This document shows positions 17,822 through 25,189 of a DNA stretch of 36,578 nt, piece by piece. This DNA comes from Acetobacteraceae bacterium (lineage in GTDB: Bacteria; Pseudomonadota; Alphaproteobacteria; Acetobacterales; Acetobacteraceae). The translations under genes were made by a program, and so were the position numbers. The stretch covers positions 1 to 36,578 of the forward strand of contig PLSD01000022.1 of assembly GCA_003164135.1 (NCBI GenBank), read 5' to 3'. Each line of letters starts with the position of its first letter. Position 1 is the stretch's first letter. The notes under the pieces are model-generated. The model saw nothing but the letters and a program-made list of their open reading frames with translations, was not told the DNA's origin and did not search any database.

Positions 17822-19295
17822 ACTTACGGCCTGGCTGGCCGCGCGCCCGCTGGTGCGGGCTTTTTTATGGGGGCTGGCCTCGGCACTTGGACTTCCGCCG
17901 GTGCATCTGCTGCCGGTGCTGCTGTTCAGCGTACCGGCGTTTTTGCGGCTCATCAGCGATACGAAAACCTGGAAGCAGGTGGCGTTGACCGGCTGGCTGT
18001 TCGGCTTTGGGCTTGGCCTGGCCGGGCTGTACTGGATTACCGAGCCGATCCTCACCGAGGTTGCCACCTTCTGGTGGCTGGTACCGCTGGCGGCGCCGCT
18101 GCTGGCCGCCGCAGTGGCGTTCTTCACGCTGATCCCGGTGTTTGCCGTCTGGCGCATAAAGCCGGGGTTTGGCCGGCTGCTGGTGTTTGCCGGGGCGTGG
18201 ACGGCTTCCAACCTGATCCAGCAATTCATCTTCTCGGGCTTTCCGTGGAACTACTGGGGCACGGATTGGGCAATACCCGGCGCGCTTGGCGATGTGTTCA
18301 TTCAGCCCGCGTCACTGGTCGGCGTGCAGGGGCTGACGCTGCTGACCGTGCTGCTGGCCGGGATGCCGATGTTCCAGCGCCGGGGGCTGGTGGCGCTGCT
18401 GGCGGCGCTGCTGATATGGGCCGGATTTGGCTGGGAGCGGCTGCAAACGCCGGTGGCGGCCAGTGGTGTGACCCTGGCCCTGGTGCAGCCGAATTTTCCG
18501 GTGCCCGGCTCGTATGACCGCGCTTCGCTGTTCGCGCGCTGGCAGAGCCTGCTGGATATGAGCCAGGCCGGGCTGAACAGCGGGGCGACTGCGGTGATCT
18601 GGCCGGAAGCCGCATCCCCGTGGCTGCTGGATAGCGACGCAGCAGCACGCCAGCAGCTCGCCATGGTGACCGGCACCGCGCCCATTTTGGCCGGGTCACT
18701 GCGCAGGGTGAGCGAAACCGATTTCCGCAACTCCCTGGTGGTGACCGACGGCCCGCTGCCGGCGGCGGGCATATATGATAAGTGGAAGCTCGTCCCGTTT
18801 GGCGAATACATGCCCAAATGGATCCCGATTAAAATTATCCCCGACATGCTGGGCGGCGGCTTTACCCCCGGCCCAGGGCCGGAGACCCTGCATATTACCG
18901 GCCTGCCGCCGGTAGGGCCGCTGATCTGCTATGAGGCGATTTTTTCCGGGCAGATTGTGGATGAGGCCGACCGCCCCGCCTGGCTGGTGAATGTCACCGA
19001 TGATGCCTGGTTTGGCGACTCGGCGGGGCCACGCCAGCACTTCGCCGATGCTAGGCTGCGCGCCGTGGAAGAGGGGTTGCCACTCGCGCGCGACGCGAAT
19101 TCCGGCATCACCGCCATGTTCGATGCTTTTGGTCATGTGAATGCTTTTTTACCCTTAAAAAGTCAGGGTGTGCTGGTTGTAGCCCTGCCCGGCAGCTTAC
19201 CCGAGCCGTTTTTTGCTAGGTATGGGTTGGCAATACCTGCTATGCTTGCTTTTGCGGCAATTGTGGTTGGAATATTAATTTCGGTCGCAGTTTAA
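17811..19295 (+). CDS. lnt: Apolipoprotein N-acyltransferase
   Basis: This is an inner-membrane enzyme of about 494 aa that adds the third acyl chain to lipoproteins. An N-terminal bundle of membrane helices (about 1-210) is followed by a nitrilase-like periplasmic domain. The catalytic triad is recognisable: Glu266 in IWPEAASP, Lys324 in YDKWKLVPFGEY, and Cys373 in LICYEAIF. A last membrane helix closes the protein. No ATG fits the N-terminus. GTG at 17811 (or TTG at 17814) places the start in an overlap with mtnC, and that overlap argues for one transcript from tatA to lnt. The frame continues upstream inside mtnC, but that part is out of family. Confidence 0.95.
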   Translation: MLRKLTAWLAARPLVRAFLWGLASALGLPPVHLLPVLLFSVPAFLRLISDTKTWKQVALTGWLFGFGLGLAGLYWITEPILTEVATFWWLVPLAAPLLAAAVAFFTLIPVFAVWRIKPGFGRLLVFAGAWTASNLIQQFIFSGFPWNYWGTDWAIPGALGDVFIQPASLVGVQGLTLLTVLLAGMPMFQRRGLVALLAALLIWAGFGWERLQTPVAASGVTLALVQPNFPVPGSYDRASLFARWQSLLDMSQAGLNSGATAVIWPEAASPWLLDSDAAARQQLAMVTGTAPILAGSLRRVSETDFRNSLVVTDGPLPAAGIYDKWKLVPFGEYMPKWIPIKIIPDMLGGGFTPGPGPETLHITGLPPVGPLICYEAIFSGQIVDEADRPAWLVNVTDDAWFGDSAGPRQHFADARLRAVEEGLPLARDANSGITAMFDAFGHVNAFLPLKSQGVLVVALPGSLPEPFFARYGLAIPAMLAFAAIVVGILISVAV

Positions 19296-19303
19296 CCTAA
19301 TAT

Positions 19304-19358
19304 TTGTAGTTTTTGTCCGGCCGTGTCTATTTAATAATTCTTGCGTTGTAGTTTTTGT
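19304..19358. promoter_or_regulatory. Two 13-bp direct repeats upstream of the XRE regulator
   Basis: The sequence TTGTAGTTTTTGT occurs at 19304-19316 and again, identical, at 19346-19358. The starts are 42 bp apart, which is four helical turns. They lie in the AT-rich 249-nt stretch between lnt and the XRE gene. They may be operator half-sites, possibly for autoregulation, or promoter material. The remaining stretch to 19544 shows no further clear element. Confidence 0.45.
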
Positions 19359-19528
19359 ATTGTCTTGTTCGTTAACCTCTGGTAATCGCAAGGGCCTCGG
19401 CACCGGTTATCCTGGGTAGTGTTCCGGCCGGGAGATTATATGAAGCAGGCTCGGCCTGCCGCCCTGTGGCGGTTATGTTGAGAGTGCGTCGAGTATCCGG
19501 GAGGCACTAAGTCCCTGCCCCCATTGTT

Positions 19529-19535
19529 GGAGAAG
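19529..19535 (+). promoter_or_regulatory. Ribosome binding site deciding the XRE start
   Basis: GGAGAAG lies 9 nt ahead of the ATG at 19545. The same frame could begin at a TTG at 19524, but that codon lies upstream of this site, which supports the ATG. Confidence 0.8.
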
Positions 19536-19544
19536 TTAAGTTCA

Positions 19545-20024
19545 ATGGCCGACGAAACCGCCGAGAAACCGGAACGCGAGAGCCGCCCTAGCCCGATTGA
19601 TATTCATGTGGGATCCCGGGTTCGGCTGCGCCGCACATTGCTTGGTATGTCGCAGGAACGGCTGGGCGATGCGCTGGGCCTGACCTTCCAGCAGGTGCAG
19701 AAGTATGAGCGCGGCGTTAACCGCGTCGGCGCCTCGCGCCTGTTCGATATCTCCCGCGTGCTGGATGTGCCGATCAGCTACTTTTTCGACGACATGCCTG
19801 AGGGCATGTCCGAGAGCCCGGTTTCCGGCCCGCGTGGCCGCATGCATGGCTTCGCCGAGGCGCAGGAGCCATTTGCCGCGGGGGTCGACGACCATCTGAC
19901 CAAGCGCGAGACGCTGGAACTGGTGCGTGCCTATTACCGCATTACCGACCCCGCCATGCGCAAGCGTATGTTCGACCTGATGAAATCCCTGGCGCCGACG
20001 GACGCGACGTTCGACGCCCACTGA
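19545..20024 (+). CDS. XRE-family helix-turn-helix regulator
   Basis: This 159-aa DNA-binding protein has a Cro/C1-type HTH around residues 18-72: DIHVGSRVRLRRTLLGMSQERLGDALGLTFQQVQKYERGVNRVGASRLFDISRVLDV as read in the gene. It continues into the PISYFFDD linker and a C-terminal helical region with LVRAYYRITDPAMRKRMFDLMKSL. This form is common and conserved in Alphaproteobacteria, where relatives control motility, stress or symbiosis genes. The target here is unknown. It is monocistronic, being bounded by a promoter-like gap and a strong terminator. The direct repeats upstream make autoregulation plausible. Confidence 0.93.
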   Translation: MADETAEKPERESRPSPIDIHVGSRVRLRRTLLGMSQERLGDALGLTFQQVQKYERGVNRVGASRLFDISRVLDVPISYFFDDMPEGMSESPVSGPRGRMHGFAEAQEPFAAGVDDHLTKRETLELVRAYYRITDPAMRKRMFDLMKSLAPTDATFDAH

Positions 20025-20046
20025 AGGGCTGCTTCCTCTCGAAATG

Positions 20047-20074
20047 AAAACGGCGCCTTGCGGCGCCGTTTTTT
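20047..20074 (+). terminator. Rho-independent terminator of the XRE gene
   Basis: A perfect 11-bp stem, AAAACGGCGCC (20047-20057) with GGCGCCGTTTT (20062-20072), encloses a TTGC tetraloop and continues into further T residues. It lies 22 nt after the stop. Confidence 0.93.
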
Positions 20075-20125
20075 ATGGGAGTTTTCCGGGCAAAAGCTCT
20101 CCTGTAAAAACTCGTGTAAAAAGCC

Positions 20126-20148
20126 CTGGGGGGACAATGTCCCCCCAG
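20126..20148 (-). terminator. Hairpin terminator of the APC permease
   Basis: A 10-bp stem CTGGGGGGAC/GTCCCCCCAG with an AAT loop lies 8 nt beyond the permease stop. On the minus strand it is followed by GGC and then TTTTT. On the plus strand it is followed by TTTTC, so it may work in both directions. Confidence 0.8.
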
Positions 20149-20156
20149 TTTTCTTG

Positions 20157-21701
20157 TTAGCCCGGAGACTTGCGCAGAGCCCTTTCCTCCCTGGCGATTT
20201 CCGCCGCACGAGCGGCAATCGCGGCCGGGGTGAGCGGCGGGCCGGGGAAGCGGGTGCGGGCAATGCCGAACCAGATGATCGCCATGACACCGAGCAGGCC
20301 GATGAAGTAGCTGTCCAGCACATCGTTAGGCGGGCGGGTGCCGATGTAGATGATGATGATGCCACCGACGCTGGTGATTAATGCCAGCGGCTTGGAGAAG
20401 GCGCCCAGCCGGAACGGGCCGAACTCTTTCCAGGTTTTACCTTCGGCGAACAGGCCGGCGAGGATGGGCATGGCGTAGGAGATGTAGAGGAACATCGCGC
20501 AGCCAGCCGCCAGCGCCGCGAAGGCCGGGGAGTACAGCGTGGCGGCAATGGAGAGCACCACGGTGAACCAGATTGCCGCGACCGGCGACCGATGGGTCAG
20601 ATTTACCTGTTTGAGCCATTTGCTGCCGGGCAAACCGCCGTCACGCGAGAAGGCGTAGACCATGCGCGAGGTGGAGGTAACGCCGGCTAGGGCGCAGAGG
20701 AAATTGGCCAGCACGATGCCGACATACAGCACGTCCTTGATCCAGGCCGGAACGGTGAGCGATGCCATCAGGTTGAAGATGACATTGCCACCGGCGGCGG
20801 CGGCCTTAGCCTCGTCTGGCATCGCCAGGACAAAGGCACCCGCCATCGCCAGACCGAATACGGCGGACCAGATGATGGAGTGGAGGATGCCCTTAGGCAC
20901 GTTGCGGCGGGCATCCACGGTCTCTTCCGAGGTGTGGGCCGAGCCGTCGAACCCGGTGACGGTGTAGAGCGGATAGAGCAGCGCCAGCATGAACAGGTAG
21001 AACGGGCTGGCCGACTGCGGCACCACGCCGCCACCTGGCGCGCCGGAGTAGTTGGTGAAGGTGACCAGGCGGGTCAGGTCGTAATGCTGCACGCCGAAGA
21101 GCATAACGCCGGTGAGCAACACGGCAACGACCAGGATGAGCACACCGGAGAAGTCGATGAGCTTGGTGGTGGTGCGGATGCCGAAATGGTTGAGCAGGCC
21201 CTGTACGAGGGTGATGCCAACGACCGCGATGGTCTGCTGCTCAAAGCCCCAGGCCGAGGTGTTGACGTTGAAGATATTGCCCAGGATCAGGCCGATAAAG
21301 AGGTTGTAAACACCGACGTTCACCGAGGCGATAACGAAGATGAGGCCCAGCAGGTTGAACCAGGCGGTGATCCAGCCCCAGGCGCGGCCACCGAGAATGG
21401 ACGACCAGTGGTACAGGCCGCCCGCGGTGGGGTAGGCCGAGGCGATCTGCGCCATGGAAAGGCCGACGATGAGGGCGAAGGTACAGCCGACGATCCAGCC
21501 GAGAATGGCGGTCAGGCCGCCGCCGGTGGAGAAGCCGACTTGGAAGGAGGTAATGCCGCCGGCCAGGATGCAGATGATGGAAAAGGACACGGCAAAATTG
21601 GAAAACCCGTGCATGCGGCGGGAGAGTTCCTGCGCGTACCCCATCTTGTGCAGGGCCGCGGCGTCCGCCGCGAGTAATTGTTGTTCCGTCTGATCCGGCA
21701 T
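20157..21701 (-). CDS. APC-superfamily amino acid/amine permease
   Basis: This is a 514-aa inner-membrane transporter with about twelve hydrophobic helices. The N-terminus LHKMGYAQELSRRMHGFSNFAVSFSIICILAGGITSF and the ASAYPTAGGLYHWSS loop are typical of the amino acid/choline transporter (ACT) branch of the APC superfamily, whose members take up GABA, choline, ethanolamine-like amines and amino acids. The start is preceded by AAGGAG. The gene is divergent from a glutamine-synthetase-like ligase and an alcohol dehydrogenase, so an amine or amino-alcohol is the likely cargo. That is inferred from context, not from binding residues. Confidence 0.9.
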   Translation of the reverse strand: MPDQTEQQLLAADAAALHKMGYAQELSRRMHGFSNFAVSFSIICILAGGITSFQVGFSTGGGLTAILGWIVGCTFALIVGLSMAQIASAYPTAGGLYHWSSILGGRAWGWITAWFNLLGLIFVIASVNVGVYNLFIGLILGNIFNVNTSAWGFEQQTIAVVGITLVQGLLNHFGIRTTTKLIDFSGVLILVVAVLLTGVMLFGVQHYDLTRLVTFTNYSGAPGGGVVPQSASPFYLFMLALLYPLYTVTGFDGSAHTSEETVDARRNVPKGILHSIIWSAVFGLAMAGAFVLAMPDEAKAAAAGGNVIFNLMASLTVPAWIKDVLYVGIVLANFLCALAGVTSTSRMVYAFSRDGGLPGSKWLKQVNLTHRSPVAAIWFTVVLSIAATLYSPAFAALAAGCAMFLYISYAMPILAGLFAEGKTWKEFGPFRLGAFSKPLALITSVGGIIIIYIGTRPPNDVLDSYFIGLLGVMAIIWFGIARTRFPGPPLTPAAIAARAAEIAREERALRKSPG

Positions 21702-21789
21702 TATTCACTCCTTCAGTGGCTTATCCACTTTTAATGATTTCAGTAGTCTAGACAGAAGCCCCCATATTCTTCAAGCGAAACTTACCGTC

Positions 21790-21832
21790 CTGTCATTTTA
21801 CGCCACGGAGACCTGTGTCGCGCTGTCATTTT
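21790..21832. promoter_or_regulatory. Paired CTGTCATTTT direct repeats in the divergent promoter
   Basis: CTGTCATTTT is found at 21790-21799 and 21823-21832, 33 bp apart (about three turns). The repeats lie in the 179-nt gap between the divergent permease and ligase genes and could be a regulator site for both. A related TGTCATTTT is at 25052-25060 upstream of the type I exporter. Confidence 0.4.
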
Positions 21833-21880
21833 CGTGGCTGGGAAGCTGTGCTTATATGTTTAAAATATAGGGAGGCTCCC

Positions 21881-23242
21881 ATGGCTGACGAACCGAAACT
21901 GACCCTGGCTACATTGCGTTCAATGGCGGAACGCGGCGAGATTGATACCATTATCATGGCCGCGCCGGACATGCAGGGGCGCCTGCAGGGTAAGCGGGTG
22001 ATGCCGAAGTTTTTCTTCGACTCGGTGGCGTCCGAGGCCGCCGAAGGGTGCTCCTATCTGCTCGCCACGGATATCGAATGTGGAACGGTTCCTGGGTACG
22101 ATCTTACCTCCTGGGAAAAAGGCTATGGCGATTTCATCTTCGCGCCGGACATGGCAACCCTGCGACTCGCCCCCTGGCAGCCTGGTGCGGCGATTGTGCT
22201 GTGCGATATCGTGCTGAAGGGCCATCGCCCCGCCGAGATTGCGCCGCGCACCATGCTGAAGAAGCAACTGGAGCGTCTGGCCACGCACGGGCTCACCGCA
22301 TTTGCGGCCACTGAGCTTGAGTTCATCCTTTTTAAAAATACCTATGAGGACGCTTGGGAAAAGGGCTATCGCGGCCTGACGCCGGCGAACCAGTATAACA
22401 ACGATTATTCGATCCTCGGCACCGCGCGCGTGGAGCCGGTGATCCGCAAGATCCGCAACGTGATGGAAGCCGCCGGGATTCAGGTGGAAAACTCCAAGGG
22501 CGAATGCAACCTGGGCCAGCATGAGATCAACTTTGCCTATAGCGACGCGGTGACCACCTGCGATGCGCACGTAATATATAAGGAAGCCGCGAAAGAGATC
22601 GCGGTCGAGATGGGCCATGCGATTACCTTCATGGCGAAGTTCAACGAGCGCGAGGGTAGCTCCTGCCACACCCACCTCTCGTTGCGCGACCGCGACGGTA
22701 AGGCGGTGTTTTTGGGCGAGGATGGGCACAGCCCCTCCAAATTCTTCCTGCAATTCCTGGCCGGTTTGCTGAAGCACGCGCCGGAGCTGACGTTCTTCTT
22801 CGCGCCCAACGTCAACTCCTACAAGCGCTTCGCTTCGGCCAGCTTTGCCCCCACGGCGCTCGCCTGGGGCATGGACAACCGCACCTGCGCATTCCGTATT
22901 CTCGGCCATGGCAAATCGCTGCGCGTGGAAAACCGGCTGCCGGGCGGGGATGTGAATCCGTACCTGGTGCTCACCGCCATGCTTGCCGCCGGGCTGGATG
23001 GCGTGGAGAGCGACTTGGCCCCGGTGCCGGTGTTCTCCGGCAACGCCTACACCGCCGACCTGCCGCGCGTGCCCAGTACGCTGGCGGACGCGGCCAAGCT
23101 GTTCCGGGAAAGCGAATTCAACAAGGCTGCCCTCGGCGCGGATGTGGTGGCGCATTACGCAAATATGGCGAAAGTTGAGCTGGACGCGTTCAACGCGGCT
23201 GTTACCGACTGGGAGCGCTTCCGGTCATTTGAGAGGATGTGA
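21881..23242 (+). CDS. Glutamine-synthetase-family gamma-glutamyl ligase (PuuA-like)
   Basis: This 453-aa protein has the GS fold: a beta-grasp N-terminal domain (about 1-115) and a catalytic domain with ATELEFILF (metal-binding glutamates), GECNLGQHEINF, a HTHLSL ATP-binding segment (after SSC) and the late ENRLPGGDVNPYL arginine region. The C-terminal Tyr adenylylation site of housekeeping GS is not visible. Length and motifs fit the gamma-glutamylpolyamine or gamma-glutamylamide synthetase branch (PuuA, GlnA3/A4-like). These join glutamate to an amine using ATP. ATG at 21881 has GGAGG at 21871-21875; an upstream extension to 21815 lacks family residues. It is followed by an alcohol dehydrogenase gene after one base. 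Confidence 0.88.
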   Translation: MADEPKLTLATLRSMAERGEIDTIIMAAPDMQGRLQGKRVMPKFFFDSVASEAAEGCSYLLATDIECGTVPGYDLTSWEKGYGDFIFAPDMATLRLAPWQPGAAIVLCDIVLKGHRPAEIAPRTMLKKQLERLATHGLTAFAATELEFILFKNTYEDAWEKGYRGLTPANQYNNDYSILGTARVEPVIRKIRNVMEAAGIQVENSKGECNLGQHEINFAYSDAVTTCDAHVIYKEAAKEIAVEMGHAITFMAKFNEREGSSCHTHLSLRDRDGKAVFLGEDGHSPSKFFLQFLAGLLKHAPELTFFFAPNVNSYKRFASASFAPTALAWGMDNRTCAFRILGHGKSLRVENRLPGGDVNPYLVLTAMLAAGLDGVESDLAPVPVFSGNAYTADLPRVPSTLADAAKLFRESEFNKAALGADVVAHYANMAKVELDAFNAAVTDWERFRSFERM

Positions 23243-23243
23243 G

Positions 23244-24416
23244 ATGACGATCGAATTACGCGGTAACTGGCGGATCCCCACTGAAATTCTGGCCGGAGCG
23301 GGGCGCATTGCCGAACTGCCGGGGCGGGTGAAGGCGCTGGGGATTACGCGCGTGCTGCTGGTGACCGATCCGGGTGTGGCCGGGCTGCCGTTTTTCGCGG
23401 CCATTGTCGCCGCGCTGGAGGCGGAAGGCATCAGTCCCGCCGTGTTCCACGATGTGAACCCGAACCCGATTGCCGCCAATGTGGCCGCCGGCGCGCTGGT
23501 TTATAAGGAACATAAGGCGGAGGCGGTGATCGCCATTGGCGGCGGCTCCGGGCTGGATTGCGGCAAGACGATTGCACTCGCGGTTTCCACCTCGCGCCCG
23601 CTGTGGGATTTTGAGATCACGCTGGCGACGCCCGAGCTGGACCGCCCGCTGCCGCCGATTTTCGCGGTGCCGACGACCGCCGGGACGGGTTCCGAAGTGG
23701 GCCGCGCCAGCGTGGTGACCGACACCAGCATTGGCCGCAAGCTGATTCTGTTGCACGCGCAGATGCTGCCGCGGCTGGTGATTCTGGACCCCGAACTGAC
23801 CTTTGGCCTGCCCGCGAGCATCACCGCCTGGACCGGCATGGATGCGCTGGCGCATTGCCTGGAGGCCTATTACGGGCCGTTCTATAATCCGTTCGCCGAC
23901 GGCATCGCCATTCAGGGCATGTTGCTGGTGAAGGAAAACCTGGTGACCGCGGTGAACGAGCCGCGCAATGCAAATGCACGCATGAACATGCTGGCCGCCG
24001 CCGCCATGGGGGCGACAGCGTTCCAGAAGGCGCTGGGGGCGATCCATTCGCTCAGCCACCCGATCGGCGCGCGCTTCCATGCGCATCACGGCCTGACGAA
24101 TGCGGTGCTGATGCCCTATGTGCTGGCCTATAACCGGCCGGTGATTGAGGACCGCATGGCCACGCTGGCGCGGTGCCTGGGCATTGCGGGCGGGTTCGAC
24201 GGGTTCCTCGCCTGGGTGCTGGAACTGCGGACAACGCTAAAAATTCCGCATACCATCGTGGACTTGAAGGTGACGGCGGATGCGCTGGACGATCTGGCGC
24301 AGGAAGCGTTTTTGGATCCCAACACCCCGGATAACCCCCGCCCCGCCACTGCCGCCGATATGAAGCGGATTCTGGTGGCGGCGATGGCCGGATCGCTGGA
24401 AGGGCTGGGCGCTTAA
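23244..24416 (+). CDS. Iron-containing alcohol dehydrogenase
   Basis: This is a 390-aa group III alcohol dehydrogenase. The N-terminal nucleotide-binding part has AIGGGSGLDCGKTIAL (about 95-110) and PTTAGTGSEV. The metal-binding domain has TGMDALAHCLEAYY and later GAIHSLSHPIGARFHAHHGLTNAVLMP, the Asp and three His ligands of the family. Substrates are primary alcohols, diols or amino-alcohols. It starts one base after the stop of the gamma-glutamyl ligase, so both are one unit. A pathway in which a glutamylated amino-alcohol is oxidised is suggested by the pairing. No aldehyde dehydrogenase or gamma-glutamyl hydrolase is in the window. ADHs of this type with glyoxal- or 4-hydroxybutyrate-type activity are alternatives. 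Confidence 0.92.
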   Translation: MTIELRGNWRIPTEILAGAGRIAELPGRVKALGITRVLLVTDPGVAGLPFFAAIVAALEAEGISPAVFHDVNPNPIAANVAAGALVYKEHKAEAVIAIGGGSGLDCGKTIALAVSTSRPLWDFEITLATPELDRPLPPIFAVPTTAGTGSEVGRASVVTDTSIGRKLILLHAQMLPRLVILDPELTFGLPASITAWTGMDALAHCLEAYYGPFYNPFADGIAIQGMLLVKENLVTAVNEPRNANARMNMLAAAAMGATAFQKALGAIHSLSHPIGARFHAHHGLTNAVLMPYVLAYNRPVIEDRMATLARCLGIAGGFDGFLAWVLELRTTLKIPHTIVDLKVTADALDDLAQEAFLDPNTPDNPRPATAADMKRILVAAMAGSLEGLGA

Positions 24417-24430
24417 TTGCATGGACGGAA

Positions 24431-24476
24431 TGATATGGGCGGACCAAGGGCAACGCCCTTTGGTCCGCCCATATCA
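24431..24476. terminator. Long inverted repeat between convergent genes
   Basis: A 17-bp perfect arm (TGATATGGGCGGACCAA) pairs with its complement. After a one-base bulge the stem extends by GGGC/GCCC around an AAC loop. It separates the convergent alcohol dehydrogenase and acetyltransferase genes, so it could terminate both. There is no T run, which makes it atypical for rho-independent termination. A REP-like repeat or other function is possible. Confidence 0.6.
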
Positions 24477-24478
24477 CG

Positions 24479-24973
24479 CTATCCCAACCCCTTCTGCATA
24501 ATCACCACATCCAGCCAGCGGCCGAATTTTTGGCCAACCTTGCGCATGGTGCCCACGGGCTGGAACCCTAAACTTGCATGCACGCCGATGGAGGCGACAT
24601 TCTCCGAATCGCCGATCAGCGCCAGCATCTGCTTGAACCCGGCGGCTCCCGCCCGCGCCAGCAACGCCGATACAATCGCCTTGCCGACGCCCTGGCCATG
24701 CACGTTCTCGCGCACATATACGCTGTCTTCCACCGTGGAGCGGTAGGAGGCGCGATCGCGGAAGACGCCGTAATAGCCGAACCCAAGGCAGCCGGAAGCG
24801 TCGCGCGCCACCAGCCAGGCGTAACCGGCCGCCAGCCCCGCGGCGTAGCGGGCCTGGAACTCCTCCAGCGAGGGCGGGGATTCTTCAAACGTGCCGGTGC
24901 CGGCGAGGACGTGATGCGCATAGATCGCCTGGATATCAGGCAGATCGGCTTCAGTGGCAGTTAAGATTTCCAT
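24479..24973 (-). CDS. GNAT N-acetyltransferase (phosphinothricin acetyltransferase-like)
   Basis: This is a 164-aa acetyl-CoA-dependent N-acetyltransferase. It shows the Pat/Bar/MddA-like pattern: ATEADLPDIQAIYAHHVLAGTGTFEE at the start, LGFGYYGVFRDRASYRSTVEDSVYV in the middle, and the acetyl-CoA loop ENVHGQGVGKAIVSALL (about 87-105). ASLGFQPVGTMRKVGQKFGRWLDVVIMQK closes the protein. Members acetylate phosphinothricin, methionine sulfone or sulfoximine, or other amino-acid analogues. Its convergent neighbour and the nearby ligase of glutamine-synthetase type are of interest, since phosphinothricin and methionine sulfoximine inhibit that fold. Substrate assignment is inference. Confidence 0.92.
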   Translation of the reverse strand: MEILTATEADLPDIQAIYAHHVLAGTGTFEESPPSLEEFQARYAAGLAAGYAWLVARDASGCLGFGYYGVFRDRASYRSTVEDSVYVRENVHGQGVGKAIVSALLARAGAAGFKQMLALIGDSENVASIGVHASLGFQPVGTMRKVGQKFGRWLDVVIMQKGLG

Positions 24974-25189
24974 GCGACACCTTATAGTATATGTGGCCCG
25001 CTGAATTTACAGATTCCCGGCGGATTGAACAGCGCCACGGCGCTCAAGTTGTGTCATTTTCGGGAATTTACAACCTAAATGATAATATCACGAATTGGCG
25101 TTGTGCTGGCAAGGGTAAATCGGGCATAAGCCTGCTACGTCCCTCGGGTCGCCGAGGCTAAGTTGCTGTCTAGAGAAGGTTGATACCGC

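Noticed and set aside
21920..23155. 411-codon minus-strand frame
   Set aside because: It is antisense to the glutamine-synthetase-like gene, with no recognisable family motif.
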